Assembly (NCBI GenBank): GCA_001636675.1
Contig: AZGY01000001.1
Coordinates: forward strand, 1,441,122-1,505,121
Source of the DNA: Moelleriella libera RCEF 2490
Taxonomy: Eukaryota > Ascomycota > Sordariomycetes > Hypocreales > Clavicipitaceae
Length of the DNA stretch: 64,000 nt
Direction: 5' to 3'
Below the pieces are notes generated by a model. It was given only the letters and a program-made list of their open reading frames with translations. It ran no database searches and was not told the origin of the DNA. This document shows, in pieces, positions 1 to 12,490 of the stretch. The translations under genes and the position numbers were made by a program. Positions within the stretch are counted from its first letter, which is position 1; every line of letters begins with the position of its first letter.

Positions 1-1525
1 CTGGCTGGTCTCATCCTACGACACTGTATTTACTTGCTCTCCCCACGCCCTGCGCCACCGCCTTCCCCTTGCCTCCGCGCCTTTCCTCTGTCTACCCTTG
101 CCCTTTTCGCAACCATTGGAAACTCTACGCCCAAATTACAATACACCTCGCATGCAGCCGAAGCGTGCTGAACAAAGACGCCCCAAATGTCTCTCTGGCG
201 CACTGCGGAAAGCGTCCGGGCGATCACGAGACACACTTCGCGTAGCTTGGCGCGCAGCACTTCCCTGAACCCTCCTTCGTAATTCTTTCCGCACCTCTTT
301 CTTCCAAGACGTTTCGTCACGCCGAAACGCCTCGCTTCACATATATATTGACACTTTGGCCCCAACGTAGGAATTTTGGGACAAATTGATCACCTCAATG
401 GCACGTTCGCCTGGCCGCCTCGGTACCAGACTAATGGCGCTACTACCGTACCGTACATCTGTCTTGGCTGACGGCTTCGGCCTAGAGCTTCTGGTGGATC
501 GACAATGCTACACCCCCCTTTGTGGTCACAAGGAGCTCTCCTCCTCCGCCCGCACCCCCCCCCCCCCCCCCCCGCACGGGGTTCGAGTTCATCTTCCTTC
601 CCTTTCACGTTGAAATTAGGCGCCAAGGAAGAAGCTGCGTTACTGGAATGTCGCTTAGAGACAACCAAGTCTCGCCAGCGGACGGGCGGGCTCGATCAAG
701 TGCGAGACCCGGCTGTCTGAATCACGCCGAATGCATTGTGCAAGAGTCAGCGAAGAGAACAAAGGCATGAATGTGAGGATGGACGACACAAGAGATTGGA
801 AAAGCCAAAAAAAAAGAAGGGCCCGCTGAGGGAGAGGAGGAGCGGAGGAGGAGGCACAAGGGGGACTGACCGTGGCGCCTCAATAGAACGAGACTGGTTC
901 CTGGGGGGAACTGATTGAGGCTGTGATTCATTCAGCCCTACAGCAAAGCTGCAGCAGCAGAAGCTAGCAGCCAAGCAGAAGTGGACGGAGCGCCGTCTTA
1001 CCTTGACTCGACCAGAAAACCTCTCGGCCTCTTTTATTTTTTTTTTCCCTCGCACTCTCTCGTTCTCTGTCGCATGGACCGTGTACTTTTGCCTCTTACG
1101 CTTTTTTACTAGCTTCTGTAACCTAGATCATTCCCTCACGCGGCTCTTTCTTTCCTTCTTCCTTCTAACATCACCTACTCAAGCCCAGACCTGCCACTCT
1201 CTCTCTTTCCCCGACTCTCTCCACTAGGATATTATCCTCCCCCGTTTTCGAGCCGACTAGCGTTTGGTACATCACTTAGATCTCAAACATCAAATAACCT
1301 CTGGATTCCCGCGTCGACGTACAGGACGATTCTACTCTGAATCTAGGATCGGTCCCCAGGGCAGGGTTTTGTTTGTTCTGATTCCTCCATCTACTCTTGG
1401 CCGGTTCCGTCGGCTTTTTGCTCTATACCCGCCTCGGCATAGCTCGTAAGCGCGCCGTTTATTTCAACCAAACGGCCAAGAGGGAATCAGCTCTGCTCGT
1501 CCCAACTCCCTTCATCAACATCATC
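1..1525. other. 5' flank and promoter region of the sugar transporter gene
   Basis: No supported gene is seen. The stretch has a run of C around 556-572, a purine-rich block near 800-860, and a long CT-rich stretch (about 1030-1230) running toward the transporter start at 1526. CT-rich tracts upstream of start codons are common in filamentous fungal promoters. Small open frames here overlap each other on both strands and match no family I recognise. Confidence 0.5.
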
Positions 1526-2968
1526 ATGTCATCGACTCGGTACTCACCAGTCGCTCGCGACCCGTCATCGCCAATGTCTCAGTCCTCAAGGCTTTCGTCC
1601 GAGATGGACGACAACGTTCAGTCGCCCGTGGCCGTTGACGAGAAGATGGAGCCAATGCCGGTCAAGAAGACGTCGACGACGGCCTTGTACATTCTTTTCT
1701 GGATCCTTATGTCAAACATGACCATTTTATTCAACAAATGGTTAATAGATACTCAAGAATTTCGTAAGTCTTGCAGTGCACCATCCATATTGAGTCAATC
1801 AGCTGACAGTCTCTAGGATTCCGTAAGTGTTGCGTCCGATCATGTTGTACCAAGATCGAGAACTGGCTAGCTGGCTCTCTCTCGCAGGGTAAAAGGATGT
1901 TACTGACCGCGCAAAATCAGCTATCATGTTGACATGTTGGCACCTGGTCTTCGCAACCATCGCGACGCAGATCCTCGCTCGGACGACGACGCTCCTGGAT
2001 TCTCGCAAGAAAATTCCCATCACGCCTCGCATTTACGCGAAATCTATCCTGCCCATTGGCATATTTTACTCGGGCTCTCTCGTTTGCTCCAATATCGTGT
2101 ACCTTTACCTTTCGGTCCCTTTCATCCAGATTCTCAAGGCGGGTGCTCCAATCGCCGTGCTCTTCACTTCGTGGGCATTCCGCGTGGCAGAACCAAGCTG
2201 GGCGTCCTTCCTCAATGTTTTATGGATATTTGCGGGAGTTGCTCTCGCCTCGGTTGGGGAGATTCAGTTCTCTCTCATCGGGTTTCTCTACCAGATGGGC
2301 GGCATCGTCTTTGAAGCGGTTCGCATCGTCATGATTCAAGTCCTACTCAACGGCGACATGAAGATGGATCCCTTGGTCGGCTTATATTACTTTGCTCCCG
2401 TGTGCGCCGTCATGAACTTTCTCGTCGCAGTCCCAACGGAGCTACATAAATTTTCCTGGGAAGCAGTGTCAAAGGCTGGCATCGTCATGCTGATTCTCAA
2501 CGCATCCATCGCGTTCCTGCTGAATATCTCGAGTGTGTTTTTGGTAAGCAGTTTGCCGTACGACTACTCCCGCAACAGAAAAGTCCTTCTAACAGCATTT
2601 CTCAGATTGGACGAACCTCCGGCTTGGTCATGACCCTCACGAGCATTCTCAAGAACATCCTTCTCATCATTGTTTCCGTCATCATTTGGTCTACGAAAAT
2701 AACCGTATTGCAAGCTTTCGGTTACGCCATTGCCCTTGGCGGTCTGTTCTATTACTCCCTTGGCCACGACCAAATCGTTAGACTGTTTCAATCTTCGAAG
2801 TCATGGGCATGGAACGTGTGGCCAGCTTCGCAAACCAAGCGGACCTGCATCGTGGTCTTTGGCGTCATCTTCAGCGCTGTGTTCATTGCGGCCGCCGCTT
2901 TATTACATTATAATCCCGAGGCTAATGCCAAAATCTTGAGCCTACTTGGACGTATTGGGACGCAATGA
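1526..2968 (+). CDS. Triose-phosphate/nucleotide-sugar transporter family membrane protein
   Basis: Likely a Golgi or ER antiporter of the drug/metabolite superfamily (TPT/DUF250 family), moving a nucleotide sugar or sugar phosphate across the membrane. The exon model is 1526-1763, 1817-1822, 1921-2543 and 2606-2968, giving 409 aa. The second exon is only 6 nt, yet it joins phase-perfectly to give the family core around NKWLIDTQEFRFPIMLTCWH, which supports it. The N-terminal 60 residues are Ser/Pro-rich and cytosolic in character. About nine to ten hydrophobic segments follow. The final segment is LLHYNPEANAKILSLLGRIG, and no canonical KKXX retrieval signal is seen. The ATG at 1526 was chosen because it follows a CT-rich leader and starts the first conserved exon. 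The substrate cannot be read from sequence. Confidence 0.85.
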
Positions 2969-4749
2969 GCCCAGTAGAGTCATCTGCCCTCCTCGCATTT
3001 GTATCATTTCCACAGTAGCGAGTAGGTTTTGCAACGAAGCGAACTTGGATTTCATTCGCATTATTTTTTCTAAAGTCGTTTTTCTACACTCCAATTTACT
3101 ACCATCATGTATTACGAACAAACCTTTTTCGTATCTGTGTCACCCTTGCGTTACGTCGCACTTTCTCTATTACTGCTTTGTGTATAATTCTAGGACCAAA
3201 GAAAGAAGATTAATGAGTTCCATCATCGCCTTTTTCTAGTTCCCGCACAACTCGGCAGATTACCTTGTTGTCAGTTCAGTCTAGCGTTTTGTTCGCGTCT
3301 TTTTTTTTTGGAAAAGAAAGGTCTTTTCATAGATTGCTTGATGCGTGCCGCAAGTCTCAATAAAAGGCCTCAGAATTCTTTGCAAAGCAGGTTTGATCGG
3401 TGTTTGCTCTTTTCTTTTTCTCTTTTTTTTTTTGGCGCCCATGACCGACAACAAGGTTACATTGAACGATGTTAAAGCCACCTAGCAAGATTCGGCATCT
3501 CCCGAGTGGCCGACTGGCGAGGGAGATAGGCCCAATGACTGCAACACTTTAACATACGTCACATGGAAGAGACTAGTTGTCTCTCCCTCCTCTCATCTCG
3601 ATGACAATCGACTGTGCGCAGTCAACTTGCCCGTTCAACTGCCTATCTCCCAACTCGCAAAATCGGCATGCGGCCCATTAATTCAGCAAGTCCTGTCATC
3701 GAGATGTGTCGACTGACGCAGTCTCTTGAGCTCACATACCCTGGATCCTCGTCCTGCCTATCATCGCAACCTTCTGAACGTCTTCAGCCGCCCCGAAGAA
3801 CGGCGAAGGGGTACAGGAAAGAGAGAAGATAGAAGAATGCGAAGGTGCAGCCGCTGCTCAACGCGTCGACAGTTTTCACAATCAACACTCATTCAGATAC
3901 CCGCGACTGGAAAAGATCAGAACAACGGCACGCAGTAGAAACGCCGCCTGTGGTGTCAAGGGCCATCAGTGATTCCAGGGCGGAAGAGCGGCCGCAAGGC
4001 GAGATTGACTAAGTCGCAGAGGTGCCGGCTCAGTGTCTTTGTGACGGACTACTTTGTCAGAACTTCTGCTGTGTCATCGTGAAAGAGCGAGCGGTTCTGC
4101 TGTGGCAAACCTACAAAGGCCCTCAGGGACCTGTGATGATGATGCAGAACTGGCTCCTTTGGACTTTTTGACCCTCTCCTTTTTCTTGGCGGCGCGCTTT
4201 CCACTTTCGTCTCGATCTAGGCGGGATTGAGATCGTGTTGAGTTTTTGATTACGTCTATTTCTGAGTACATTAAGATGCTCAGCCCAACGGGGAAGAAAA
4301 GCTATCGCTGCAATTACGCAGATCAGGTCCTACGTTCACACGATGTCCTATGAGTATGGATTGGTAAATGCGCCGATGCTCGTACAGAGAAGATGTGGGT
4401 GATTCACGAGTGACTCACGGGCGTATTTTTCGTATTCAAATATCCCACAGCCTCACGGTGAACTCCAGTCGTGTTTGAAATCAATTGCGGCCTGTTGGGC
4501 TGTTTCTGTTTTCAGATAATCGAGATTGAGGTCTAGCTATGTAGGGTAGGTTGTGTATTGATGCTCCGCATGAAAGCCTTGGCGATACGAGACCGCGGAA
4601 TCTTCTTTCTCCTGACTCTATCCACCTGCATCATTTTCCATCGTTTCACACCTTGATGCTGTTTACTCCTGACTCAAAGACTTCATCTCCATCACCTTAT
4701 CTTTTCCACTCCTTGATGCTGTTCTTTTCTTGCGTGTAGACCTTATCCT
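2969..4749. other. Intergenic region, no gene recognised
   Basis: Convergent intergenic space between the transporter and the first IDT-cluster P450, whose 3' end lies at 4750. Poly-T runs at about 3301 and 3424 and an A/T-rich tail after 2969 fit 3' untranslated sequence. Short open frames (under 75 codons) overlap on both strands and show no recognisable domain. Confidence 0.5.
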
Positions 4750-6772
4750 TCACTCACTGCGCACTGTGGACTCCTTCAACCAAATTTTGGCCCTCATGTC
4801 GGGAAGCAAGAACTTGCCAAAAGGCATATTTTTCGGCCTTTGACCATGATTCTCGATACAAAAGTCAAAATTCTGCAAAAGATGCACGACAGCCAGCTTG
4901 ACCTCGTCAGAAACCATGAAGCGGCCCGGGCATGCGTGTCGGCCTATGCCGAAATGCATGCTCTGTTCATTGGTCGCGGTGAGATCACATGAGGACTTGA
5001 GTACGGGATCGTCGCGCATCTTTGCGAAGCGGAATCCATCGAAGCGCTGGGGTTCAGGATAGAACTTTTCGTCCGTAAAAATAGGCGCGTTGGGCGTGAA
5101 TATGTAGCTCCCCTTGGGGACACGCAGGCCATTAGAGAATGTGTAATCTTTGATGGCCAATCGTGCCAGAGCAGCTGTCGAACATGTGAGTAAAACCTCT
5201 CTTTCGCGGTTCGGCACCTATACTAACATGCGTCTAGCGGGTTTACGCGCTGTGTCTCCTTGATAAAACTATCGACTTTGTACATGTGGTCAATAGCCTT
5301 CTTGGTCCCGGTGCCGTGTTCCTCAAAACACCGTCTCACTTCATCCCGGAGCGGTCCTGTATATTCAGGACGCGAAGCAAGCTCGAAGATGACATGAACG
5401 ACCAGCTGGGCACAATGTCAGCTCCAGTATGGGCCAAAACGGGAGCCCTTACTAACCTGACTCGATGTGTGCAAAGCGGCAAAAATGGTACTGGTCATCA
5501 TACTGCACACATGTTCATCGGTGTATGGGCGTCCAGGCTGGGTATCGCACCAGTTCAGGGCAAAATCAAGAAGATCCTGTCAAAGGTATCAACGCCCCTG
5601 TTTGCGTAACAGGATGGGAGGGCTGACACTCACCTTCATCTCATTCTGTTCCCTTTCTCTCCTCGTCGCAATCTCCTTTGTCAGAATTGCACCCAGTTTA
5701 TCCAAAAGCTGGGGAGCTGCCATCATTTTAGAGACGTAACTGACAGTCCGCGTTAGATCTTGCTCGGGAATCGACAGGCTTCGCTGATCAGCATTACTTA
5801 CCCTCGTGACCATCCTGGCCACAGTCGCAGAAACATCGCTCCTTTGGGAATGGCATCACCAAAGGAACAGCACATATTGAGGAAATCCTCGTCTCTACAT
5901 AGGGGTTCACCAAAAAGCGAGAATGTTGTTAGGCGGGCGACCACCTTGAGCGCGAGCGGGAAGCAAGTTACGGCATGCCAGCCTGAACTCGGATCGGGAC
6001 CCTTTTGGCCAAAGAGAGAACTCAACGAGAAAGAATTGTCACTTGTCAAGGCTCTCATTTCCTTCTGAAATCCATGAATAAATTCAAGAGAAAAGGCCTG
6101 GAAGAAAGGATCCTCAGCCTTGCTTGCCCTTGTGCGCTGCCAGCTTAATGCTTTGGCGATGACAGTGGTAGGAATACTGGTAGGATCCTCTTGGTGCCCA
6201 GGACACAAATGCTGAAATTGGAACTCCTGCCGCCGAGAAAAAAAAACAATGTCAACCAGAGACTATGCGAGAGGCTAAAACCACGTTCGGGTTGGTCATA
6301 CCTCGGCCATGACAGCCTGGAACGACATCTGATCATTGCCCAACGTGGAGTACTCCCGCGTCATCTGTCGATCGCAGATGAACACGTCCATGCGCGTCAT
6401 GGTAGGAACTTGAAATGCATAGTTTCCGTACTGATGCATTACATTAGCCAAGTGTTCATTTGCAAGTTCGGACCACGTGTTTCGCTTGCCTTCTTGTAGC
6501 CCTCCAAGATGGATTCGCGGGCGTGCCAAATGTTTCGCACAGCCGAGACCCATTTGGTGTATCGCACTCCGACGCCGATGGTCGGCACATCGACCTTGAT
6601 GCAATCGTAAGATCAGCATTTCAGCGCCGAATGTGTACGACGAGCAGCGTCTTCACACCTTTATAGAGTAGTTGAAGTGATTCCAGACGAGGACGGCAAC
6701 AACGACGGCAACGACACTTGACAGTATGGTACCCATGTAGGGCTCGTACCGGGCGAGATTCTCACTCAACAT
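4750..6772 (-). CDS. Cytochrome P450 of the indole-diterpene cluster (candidate IdtP or IdtQ)
   Basis: A membrane-anchored haem monooxygenase expected to oxidise the paspaline-type intermediate. The eight-exon model on the minus strand is 6772-6659, 6594-6490, 6430-6302, 6226-5802, 5739-5634, 5576-5457, 5405-5228 and 5174-4750, giving about 533 aa. Residues 13-30 form an N-terminal membrane anchor. The I-helix region reads STIFAALHTSS, the K-helix ExxR is in FIKETQRVNP, and the haem ligand loop is FGIGRHACPGRFM. The second intron (6489-6431) appears to use a GC donor. It is divergent from the next P450, with a shared upstream region. Conserved gene order in related clusters puts IdtP and IdtQ at this end, next to the DMATS gene. 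Which of the two this is cannot be decided by eye. Confidence 0.88.
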
Positions 6773-7847
6773 CGTCCGTCACTTTCTTGAGCCTACACTT
6801 TGTGTCTTTTCCTGCGAAGAGATTAAGAGACGGCGGAATCGGGAAAAGCGCTCAATACGTTGACTCTGCGAACAAGCGCACATGCAAAACTGTCTTCAGA
6901 GAACGACACTATTATAACTGCAGAGGTTATAGCATATAGCTGCTACCTACCACCGTCGATTGGCTTTTCTTGTGTCATCCGCTTTTGGCGACATTGGCCA
7001 TCTTCAAGAGCCCCATCTATATGAGCCTTGTGTTCGGGGATGACCGATACTGCGTCAAACTTGTGGATATCGCTACAACATTTGTTGGCTATAGATGGAA
7101 TCTCCGTGACGGTGAGTGAGGCTGCGAGTACGTCATGGGAAGGAAGTCTTCGGGCCAGACCGCTTGAATCGTGAGTGTTACCATCGGTATTATGCATGGG
7201 CGATTAGCGTAGGACCACGCTACCGTCTGAGCCGTGCAACGATACCTTTTTTTTTTTTTTTTGGCCTTTTCATGTGCCTGTTGTGCGGTATCAAGATGCT
7301 TGCAAAACAAGGGATTGCGACTGCGGCTGATCCTTGCAAGCTGCAAGCCTTCCCGCTTCGGATCATATCTGCTCGCTTGATACAACCACGCCCCGGTCCA
7401 ACCAAACAATATGCGCATTCTGTGACCCCTTGTTAGATTGCATGGCAGCTGAAAGCTCGCATCTGCAGACAGGGTTACAATGCCACTAGATAAGGCGGAG
7501 ACCTGGAAATCGTCCATGAATCGACCCCAAGATACTCCTCCACATATCGACCCGCCGGAAGTGAAGAAGATCTGGCCCGGGGCCGAAGGAGGATCAGTCA
7601 GCCCAGCTGGAGCGTTCTTTCACGTGGAAGGGGAGGAGACCTGCTAGTGATCGACGGTCGTATTGTGATTCAAGACCGCCGCGCCGAGGTGCTGAAGTAG
7701 CAGACGTTGTCCATCCGGAGTGGACCTTGCAAGGGAGCATCGTCTTCTTGTCACAGTCGCAAGCAGAGAAAATCATTGATTCCGCTCACACTGATTTCCT
7801 CCCCTCACACAACCTCAAGTTCTATAGTCACAAGAAGCATATCGACA
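6773..7847. promoter_or_regulatory. Shared divergent promoter region of two cluster P450s
   Basis: About 1.1 kb separates the start codons of two head-to-head P450 genes, so both promoters must lie here. It holds a run of T at 7250-7262. No gene is recognised. The open frames present are short and overlap on both strands. Confidence 0.5.
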
Positions 7848-9637
7848 ATGTTGCTTCTTCAGGTTATTGCAGCCACCCTTTGGCTACTCCCAATTTACTT
7901 GTTTTCTTTGAAGAAAAAGAAGCAGGGCTTGCCGACAGTCAGATCATGGCCAAATCTGCTCCCCGAATTCCTAGATCGACTGACTTACAACAAAGATGCG
8001 AGACGACTCGTCAAGCATGGATATCAAACGGTGATTCGCATCCCTGAGAAGATCAGGAATTGAAGACAGCGATTAATATGGAAAGGAAATAGTACAAAGA
8101 CCGTCCGTTCAGAGTGCTCAAGATGGACATGGACCTGATTGTGGTTCCCTTGAAATATGCATCAGAGTTGCGTGCCATGACCAGCGACAAGCTTGATCCG
8201 CTCACGGCGAGTTTTGACGATAATGCGGGTGCGGTGACGGGCATTCTGCTGGGCAGTGAGCTTCACACCGAGGCTATCCAGCGCAAATTGACTCCCAAGC
8301 TCCGTAAGATGTCCGCTCGAGTTTTCGCGCAATCAAAGGCTGAATCATTGTAGCGCAAATTCTTCCCATGATGATGGACGAGCTGAGCCTCTCCTTCAAT
8401 CAGCTACTGCCACAGCGCGACGGTGAGTCACGTGGAAAACGACCCAATTGTGTTGAACTGAGCTTCTCAATTGACTCCGTGGTTCTCAAGGCGAATGGGT
8501 TGCAGTCAGCCCATACGAGCTGGTACTGAAGCTCACGTCTCGTGCAGCGGCACGGCTGTTTGTTGGAGAGCCAACTTGCCGCGATGAGGTGTTCCTCGAG
8601 ATGGTAGCCTCTTTTAGCCGCAATACCTTTGATACCATTTCCACTGCACGCGGTCTCAGTCATATGCTTACGTCGCTGCTCGGAGGATGGGTTTCTACCG
8701 TGAAGGAAGCCCGCGAGCAGCTGCAATACATCCAGCAACTACTCGGCACGCAGGTGGCAAAGAGGAGGGCGTCTGCAGATGAGAAGGGCGAGGACTTCTT
8801 ACAGTGGTGCATCGACCTGGCGCGGACTGAGGATGAGTCAAGACCAGAGTCTCTCGCGCATCGCACTCTTGGTATACTCAGCATGGCCGTGGTGCACACG
8901 ACGGCAATGGCCAGCACCCACATCATGTTTGACATGCTTGCGGACGAAAGTCTGAAAAGCAGCCTGCGTCAGGAGCAGGAGTCGATTCTCCAAAATGGGT
9001 GGACAGACATCTCGCAGCAGAATATGCTGGACATGAAAAAGCTGGATAGTCTAATGAGAGAATCCCAGCGCATCAACCCTGTCGGTGAATGTAAGTTGTG
9101 GCTCTACTCGAGCGTCGTCCCCCGTGCTTGGCGCTGATTCACACTGGCACAGTCACATTCAGGCGCGTTGTCAAGAAGCCCATCACCTTGTCAGACGGCT
9201 TCGAGCTCAAGCCAGGGCAGCAAATTGGCATTGCAGCCAGGTGCATCAACACCGACGAAGAGTTTCTTCCCGACGCTGAGAAATTTAGTCCGCTGCGATG
9301 GACCAAGCACCAGCAAGCAGCACCGACCCTCTTTACAAACAGCAGCGCTGCCAACTTGCACTTTGGACTCGGGCGATACGCCTGTCCAGGACGGTTCCTT
9401 GCTTCCGTACGTACTAGGAGATTACACAAGCAATCTGCGAAACTCAGACAGCCAGCTGACCAACCATTTCATCACGCCGCATAGTACATGATCAAAGCTA
9501 TAATGAGCCGCATTCTGCTTGAATACGACTTCAAGCTCCAAAGCACTTTTCCCGCAGGACGGCCCCCAAACATCGTGGATGGGGACAAGATCCTGCCCAA
9601 CCGCGACGCTGTTGTTCTGTTACGATCTCGTAAGTAG
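7848..9637 (+). CDS. Cytochrome P450 of the indole-diterpene cluster (candidate IdtQ or IdtP)
   Basis: The second P450 of the cluster, predicted to oxidise the diterpene part of the IDT scaffold at the ER. The exon model is 7848-8030, 8093-8303, 8354-8422, 8491-9090, 9153-9406 and 9485-9637, giving 489 aa. A short hydrophobic anchor (LLLQVIAATLWLLPIYLF) is followed by a basic KKKK stop-transfer stretch. The I-helix reads VVHTTAMASTHIMFDML, the ExxR motif lies in LMRESQRINP, and the haem loop is FGLGRYACPGRFL. All splice phases join cleanly. The first donor (gtgatt at 8031) is weaker than consensus. It sits between a divergent P450 and the downstream aromatic prenyltransferase, in the same order as P/Q/F genes of known clusters. 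P-versus-Q identity needs a tree. Confidence 0.88.
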
Positions 9638-11021
9638 CGCCATTGGTATCGAGCCAATGTCAGCATACTAGGGGCCGCATGGAGCATGCTATTCTCGTCG
9701 GACCGCCAAGAACATGTAGCATTAAATTGACATGATTTGCTCCAAAGCTCTGACGGACATGTGCTGCCGGATAGCTGAAATCTTTTCCAGATTTACGTAC
9801 CGGAGCATTGTCGTGATATGATTCTCATCAATATTAGCCGCGGAGAAGCCAAGCCGAAAGATTCATGTTAAAAAACCACGATCATGAATGCGATCGGGTT
9901 ACACTTCTTGTGTACATGTGCCAAGGTTTGCTCATTGATATCGTTAGTATCAATTCTATATGAAATCAGCAACTCTGACTCGCAAGGCGGAACGGGCGAC
10001 CATCGAAGAACGACGCCCAATGCCCACTGTTGATGTCCATTCCGACGCTTGAATGCGTGATTGAGGTCTGCATGGTTCGGGATTCTTACCCCTTCAGTCG
10101 ATAAGAGGAGATTCTGCCTAGATTCCCTTATCCGTCCATAAAGCCCAATACGAAAAAAGAAAAGAAAAAAAAGCCTGACGATGGTGGGGGGCCGGCTGTC
10201 AGATGGTGCTTAGTTGCTGCCTTTGATGTAACCGCAAACATGGCCAGCACCCATGCAAAGTGACATTAGGCAACTCAAATAAAAAGCGTTGAATGGAATT
10301 AGTTCGCACATTCATGCAGGCAGAATCACAAGAAGCACCGGCGCATCACATGTTCGTCGTGAAGTGCATATTTCTACTCAACCACACCACCGTGATGGGT
10401 GGGTGCAGCGGTGGCACCTGTTCGCGGCGAACTCGTGTTTTGGTTGCTTGCTCACACTTCCAGGGTCTCATCCGGAAGCTCAAGACTTTGTGCCTCTGCC
10501 CGGGGGCGCAAGGGCGGGGGCGCCTGCAGTTGCATTTGCCCCGACCGGCCAAGACAACGAACGGCATTGCTCATGGAGAAGAAGCGAAGGAAAGGCTGAT
10601 GCTTGCATGAGCAGGACCCCTGATCGCAGTAAAGCCTACAATATGGTCCACGGCACACATTGAAGTCCGAGACATTATGGCGGAAAGGAAGAAGGAAAAA
10701 AAAATTAGCTGCGGCATGTTATCTTCCGACAGAGAGCTGAGCCCCCTTTCGCCAAAACTATTGAAGCGGGAGCGGCATGTTTTCGTGTTGTCGCATATGC
10801 GCTTGTACCAGGATGGGCCAAGACGAACCGGATAAAGCATAGGCTGTCTGCAACTCATCGTGTCAGGCCCGCGTCTTTTGGGCAGCAAACCGCTTTTCCA
10901 GAGCAGCACCTACTGCCCTCTTTGTCAGCGAGCGGCGCAACTGAAAGCCAGCAGCGGTCAGCCAACATCAGTCACATACACCAAGAAAACCCAGATCAAC
11001 AAGGAGACGAAAGGTAGCATC
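9638..11021. other. Intergenic region and DMATS promoter
   Basis: About 1.4 kb between the second P450 and the aromatic prenyltransferase. It includes an A-rich run near 10153-10170 and GC-rich sequence around 10490-10530. No gene is recognised. Open frames near 10289-10663 occur in several overlapping frames with no domain similarity that I can name. Confidence 0.5.
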
Positions 11022-12490
11022 ATGACCGTTCAATCAGTGACCAGAACCGCCACTACGCGGGCAACGGCAGTTGACCCTCGGGATATCAAATACTGGACAG
11101 ACCATGCTGTTCCGTGTCTCAAGTCGCTCATGAACTCTGCTGAAGAGTACACGCCCAAGGAACACGAAGCTCAAGTTCGGCTCATGAAGGAATATGTCAT
11201 TCCGAACCTCGGACCTAGGCCTTCAGTGCGGAACTGCCCCTCTCACATCACGCAGAGCACCTCTCCCATACAGATGAGCATCAATGCAAGCACAAATGGC
11301 GGCAATTGCGTGAGATATTGCTGGGAGATGCTTGGTCCCAAGGGCGGCAGCCCGAGCGATCCACTGGCGATCCAGGCGACCAAGGACATTATGGCATCTC
11401 TCTCCAAAGCATTCGGTTTCTCGACCCGGTGGAGCGACGGCATCATATCGGCCATGGAGCTGTCACAAGCAGAGTCTCAGCAGCTGGTTGAGATGCTTCC
11501 CAAGTGGATGAGAGCACGAGTGCCGGAGGGTGTCGAGCCGGCCCCCATCAAGAGGATCCCCTTCTCTTTCACCGCTTTCGACTTGAAGGGTTCCACCGTG
11601 GGCATGAAGCTGTACATCAATCTCAAAGCCAAAGAGATTATCACGGGCAAGTCTTCGGGTCCCCTTCTCTGGGACACGCTTCGCAAGTTCACACCAGCCT
11701 TCAAGCCCGAGGCTCTGGGCATGATTGAGGAGTAAGTTTCTCTCCCCCCCCCCCGGCGCCACAAAGTGACAAGTGACAGGAAATGAAGAATAAATCTCGG
11801 AACTAATTTCATTGTTATTTGTGCCCGCTGCTCATCAGCTACGTGTCTCGGCTTCCTGCTTCTTCAATCGAGTTGGTAGGAATTGACTGTGTAGAGGAGT
11901 CAAAGTTATCGAGTGCCAGGGTGAAGCTTTACATCAACACCACCGACAACTCGTTCAACACTGTCCGAGACGCCGTCACGCTTGGCGGAAAAGTCAACGA
12001 TGACGACACCAAGAAGGGTTTGGAGATTCTACGCAAGATCTGGCACCTCTTGCGGCAGGAGCCAAAGGAAATCGCCGATGATGACTACGACAAGCCCATC
12101 AATGATGCCAGCATGCTCTTCCAAAAGACGTACTTCAGCTTCGAGCTGAGACCGGGCCAGGACTTCCCCACAGTCAAGACTTACCTGCCCACGTGGAACT
12201 ACGTGCGCTCCGATGCCGAGACGATCCAGAACTACGAGGAGGTGTTTAGGATCCTCGACCACCCGTGGGGCCAGAATGGCAGGTACGGCAAGATTGTTGC
12301 CGATGCATTGTGAGTTGCCGAGATGTCCTCTCGAGAACACAAAGGTGCCTGATGACTGATGACGATGGACAGCGGCCCCATTGACCACGGTCGCGTGAAG
12401 CCGCTCCACTGCGACGCCTCCTACATTTATGACAAGAAGAAGGGTGTCTACCAGACACTCTACTACAGCACCCCGCTCGCGGATGAGTAG
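11022..12490 (+). CDS. idtF: DMATS-type aromatic prenyltransferase (IdtF-like)
   Basis: A soluble ABBA-fold prenyltransferase expected to move a dimethylallyl group from DMAPP onto the indole-diterpene or one of its oxygens. The three-exon model is 11022-11731, 11839-12309 and 12373-12490, giving 432 aa, close to the usual length for the family. Features seen include WTDHAVPCLKSLMNSAEEY near the N terminus, the substrate-binding stretch IPFSFTAFDLKG, KLYINLKAKE, and later VKLYINTTDN and KTYLPTWNYVRSD. These alternating K-x-Y motifs are the diphosphate-binding residues of DMATS enzymes. No membrane segment is seen. By family and position it matches IdtF/LtmF/TerF rather than the PaxD or LtmE types, but that distinction is inferred from gene order. 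It could instead act like any other IDT prenyltransferase. Confidence 0.88.
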
